Below, piece by piece: positions 60,978 to 64,000 of a stretch of DNA of 64,000 nucleotides. The translations under genes and the position numbers were made by a program. Each line of letters opens with the position of its first letter. Position 1 is the stretch's first letter. Source of the stretch: Erythroxylum novogranatense. Lineage: Eukaryota; Streptophyta; Magnoliopsida; Malpighiales; Erythroxylaceae. Location: NCBI GenBank assembly GCA_029891385.1, contig CM057228.1, forward strand, positions 53,221,783 through 53,285,782. Reading direction: 5' to 3'. The notes beneath the pieces are model-generated. The model was not told the origin of the DNA, ran no database searches, and saw only the letters and a program-made list of their open reading frames with translations.

Positions 60978-63053
60978 TTTCAAACAACCTACACGGATAG
61001 AGAGGAAGAATGTTAGAATAGGAATAGTTGCATAATCATAAGGACTTGAATGATATGCAAAAGACTCTACTAGTTTCACGTAATCCATAACCCTCATTAC
61101 TTAATCCAAAGAAACAAAATGACATTATGTCCTAGTGGGTTGATATCCGATATTACTAAGAATGACCTTGGATTTGTCCAACAAGCCACAAGTTAGGTCA
61201 ATCGGTAGGTATCGGTCATACCAATTGCATCATCGATAACCGCATTGAGAATGACCTTGGATTTGTCCAACAAGCCACCTTATGTCTCGGAGGTATCGGA
61301 TATACCAATTACATCTTAGACACAACTATCAATCGTCTTTATCAACTTGTTGATGTATGCACTTACATTGGTATCAACTTTTGATGCGCATACATCCGAT
61401 GTATGCTACCCAATTTCGCCCTCGTCCACGTTGACCTTGAGTTTGCTCAACAAATCAACGCTTTAGTGAAAACCAACCCATTAATCCAAAATCATATTTT
61501 CATGGTTCAACATATCCAGATAGAGTGAGCTTGAGTTTGCTCAACAACCCAACCCTATAAGAACTCTGGTTCTTACTATATTAATGGAAGGCGTTAGTTT
61601 TCATATACCGAGGAGGGATTTGGAAACTCTAGACTCCAAGCAGAAGGATCATAGTCACCATGACTATATGGAATGATTTAGGGTATTTCATCAATCACAT
61701 TGAATCAATCCTTATAATCATCCATCATCCAACCTAAGCATGCCACAAGTCGACTTTCATCAAATGCAAGTCGACTTATTGCATCTGCCCACACACAAGT
61801 CGACTTGTTTGACACAAGTCGACTTATTTCACCTGCCCATGTATAAGTCGACTTACAAGAAGCTACAAGTCGATTTATACTGAAATCTTGAACAAGTCGA
61901 CTTATTCTATACACAAGTCGACTTATCCAAAAACCTTGAACAAGTCGACTTATTTCATATACAAGTCGACTTATTCAGGGAATTTTGCTAAAAACTCTAA
62001 TCGGCTAATTCCTCAATCAATGCAATTCCAATTCACAATACCAACATACCTAGGGTAATATCTGTTAATAGATGTATCAATGAACACTTCATTGATCCAT
62101 GAATGCCTTATATGGTCAAACCATATGAAAAGCTTGAAATGAGTCATAACTCTAAGATTTCCAAATAATTTAGGAACACCCAAATTATCACCCTAAGCAT
62201 CTCAAGCTAGTGTATACACTCTCAAAACTACTCCGGCACTTGTCACAAAAAATGTGACGGCCAAAACAAGCAAGAAAATGAAATATACTAACGAGACACA
62301 AATGTGAACAATTCGGCATTCAAAAATTCTTGGAAAAGCAACTTCAAGCAATTCACTTTGGCAATCATACCACATCAAGATAACACATTTTTAATCACAT
62401 TAAAAATGCTGCAAGGCATTGGAATTGAAAAATCATACTCAATCAAGCCAAGCAAAACAGTCCCAATAATTTTCACCAAAACTGTCCAGTTCTGTACATT
62501 GCTTGAAATGATCAATGAAACAATTTCAATAAATCATGAGAAAATTATATAGGTTATCACATGTTCATAAAATGCTACCTGAATTTTTTCAGGATTTTAG
62601 GCCATCAAAAACTCAGTCAAACAAAATAATAAAACCGATTCAAAATCTGTGTTCATCAGCACAGCAATTCCCAACAGTATAGAATAAATTCGTGAATAAA
62701 TATCCAATCACCTTGAAATCCAATTTAGACATGTAGGTGAAGGAAAATCCAGAAAACGATTTTTCTAGAATTTATTCTCGATTTTATACTCATACCTATT
62801 CCAGAATCGTTTCACAAAACAGCATCTGTAAGCTTAGGGAATTAATTAGCAAAACTATATCAAATCAAATCGATAAATTCTGAAAATTCATAGACATATT
62901 CTCTAACATGTTATGAACATTCCTGGGCAGAAAAATTTCGAAAACCCTATCTCTATAGCAATTCGAAATCTGAACAGAAAATATGCTTCAACATCACAAG
63001 CAATTAGGGTTTATGATCTAGCTTCAGTTAAAGCTTCATACACGACACCAGAC
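60978..63053 (-). mobile_element. Copia leader with palindrome cluster, array copy 2
   Basis: Collinear with 53180-55248. The AAGTCGACTT cluster at 61743-61974 has the same number and order of units, with one variant AAGTCGATTT near 61869. Confidence 0.75.
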
Positions 63054-63065
63054 GCTCTGATACCA
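63054..63065 (-). promoter_or_regulatory. Met-tRNA primer binding site, array copy 2
   Basis: TGGTATCAGAGC on the minus strand, one base from the LTR that starts at 63067. Confidence 0.85.
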
Positions 63066-63066
63066 C

Positions 63067-64000
63067 TGTAGGAAAATCCCAGGAGGAACATCACATGTTC
63101 CAGCAGCGGAAAAAATTTTTTTTTGGTCCCGGGACCTTCCCGAAAACCCAGGATCCCGGTGTCGGTATGAAAACTCAAACCTGAATAGCCAATAGAGACT
63201 ATCTCTAAAGGTATCCACGCAGAGATCAGAAAACCTAACCGAGTCAAACCCCTTTGACCCGGGAATAGCTAGAACAGAATAAGAGCTGCTAGACCCTACC
63301 TCTGTCCTGGAGAGCTTGAGAATAGCGTTGAATCCTTGCCTTGGAGAAGAGAAGAAATCGATGATGGCTTGATGAAGAAGAAGGAATGAAATCACCTTTT
63401 CAAAAACTTTTCCTTAACACTTAAGAAAAACTTTTGTCTTCCTCTCCTTCAAAAACCGTCGACCCATCACCTTTCCATAAGCCTCCTTATGTTTATTTTT
63501 AACCTTTAAAAATGCTTCCATAAGCTTATGACAAATGGATGATTAATGGCCTTTCATTTCTTTAACTTAATAAAGTAATAAAGCTTTGACTTTTTCAAAG
63601 CTTATCTCTTCTCCCTCTCCCATTTCCAACGAAAACACATATATATATATAATTAATTAATTACTTAATTAATTAACATATATATATAATTACTAAGAGG
63701 TCCAATCAAGCGGGCCTGGTCCTACCGACCTCATCGCCCCTATAAAATGACTCTGTAAACCTTTCTTAGCAATATTGATGTCGCGATCTCATCGGGACAT
63801 ATCCCAATCCCATTGGGATCCATTTAATCTAATGCTCTCCATAATTGGAACTCATCCAATACTATTTTACTGATTCTCTAAAACACTCTTATCGTGTGAC
63901 CCTTTAGGTTCCGGTTATGTTGGCCACTTAGATTAACAATTAATCTGAGCAAGTTATGAGCGGTATCTAGAACACATCATGACCCCAATTGACCGGAAAG
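63067..64000 (-). mobile_element. 5' LTR of the copia array, cut by the window end
   Basis: 934 bp of the LTR is visible, collinear with 47484 and 55263, including the AT hairpin at about 63638-63690. The true 5' end, the right target duplication and any further array units are outside the window. Confidence 0.9.

Larger units (their letters stand above)
47484..64000 (-). mobile_element. Tandem copia array: LTR-internal-LTR-internal-LTR (family B, Angela-like)
   Basis: Three LTR copies (47484, 55263, 63067 on the plus strand) alternate with two internal domains in the same minus-strand order, with period about 7.8 kb. Each internal domain starts at a Met-tRNA primer site and ends at a polypurine tract touching the next LTR. 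The middle LTR therefore serves both units. The left flank ends CATAC (47479-47483), a candidate target duplication whose partner is outside the window. Family A at 252-7580 is a diverged relative. Confidence 0.93.

Noticed and set aside
1..64000. A new defence, biosynthetic or other multi-gene system
   Set aside because: Apart from one CoA ligase-like gene, every recognisable coding stretch is retrotransposon-, LINE- or CACTA-derived, or an unidentified fragment. No gene cluster is present.

Overview
This window is plant nuclear DNA, almost certainly from a eudicot, although I cannot name the species. The evidence is one host gene with GT-AG introns, an AT-rich background, and a mosaic of Ty1/copia and Ty3/gypsy LTR retrotransposons, a CACTA DNA transposon and LINE-type remnants. 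There are no bacterial operons, no tRNA or rRNA genes and no CRISPR array. The one clearly intact gene (20537-22542, + strand, four exons) encodes a 567-residue 4-coumarate:CoA-ligase-like acyl-activating enzyme with a C-terminal SRL peroxisomal signal. An unidentified frameshifted exon fragment lies at 2041-2640.

Left third (1-18.8 kb). Two copia elements of one family lie head to head around the gene fragment: a minus-strand LTR (252-1798) and a plus-strand element starting at 2683. The plus-strand element was interrupted inside pol by a 4.67-kb gypsy-type solo LTR (7581-12247) flanked by the perfect duplication ATATG. Nineteen bases further on it is cut by a second gypsy-type element (4.17-kb LTR 12267-16436). 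That element has lost nearly all of pol and has no recognisable 5' LTR. The rest of the copia element is missing.

Middle (18.8-47.5 kb). The CoA ligase gene is followed about 250 bp downstream by a complete copia element (22794-29202) with 374/376-bp LTRs and the perfect duplication CTTAT, but with a decayed pol. An 11.5-kb CACTA element (31115-42650, duplication ACT) carries a minus-strand TNP2-type transposase, a Transposase_24-type gene and a 3 x 547-bp tandem repeat. It sits inside a decayed DUF4283-type reading frame, which runs on in frame if the CACTA is removed in thought. A LINE endonuclease remnant and a gypsy-like fragment follow.

Right quarter (47.5-64 kb). A minus-strand tandem array of one Angela-like copia family reads LTR - internal - LTR - internal - LTR, with the middle LTR shared and the last LTR running off the window. 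The two internal copies differ mainly by tiny indels clustered at CAG/CTG trinucleotides. I read this as probable methylation-linked base-calling error rather than evolution.

Two patterns are not explained by ordinary annotation. First, nearly every LTR-element family here carries its own private cluster of short palindromes in its LTR or its PBS-gag leader. Second, the CWG-centred indels break reading frames in the copia array. I found no new multi-gene biological system.
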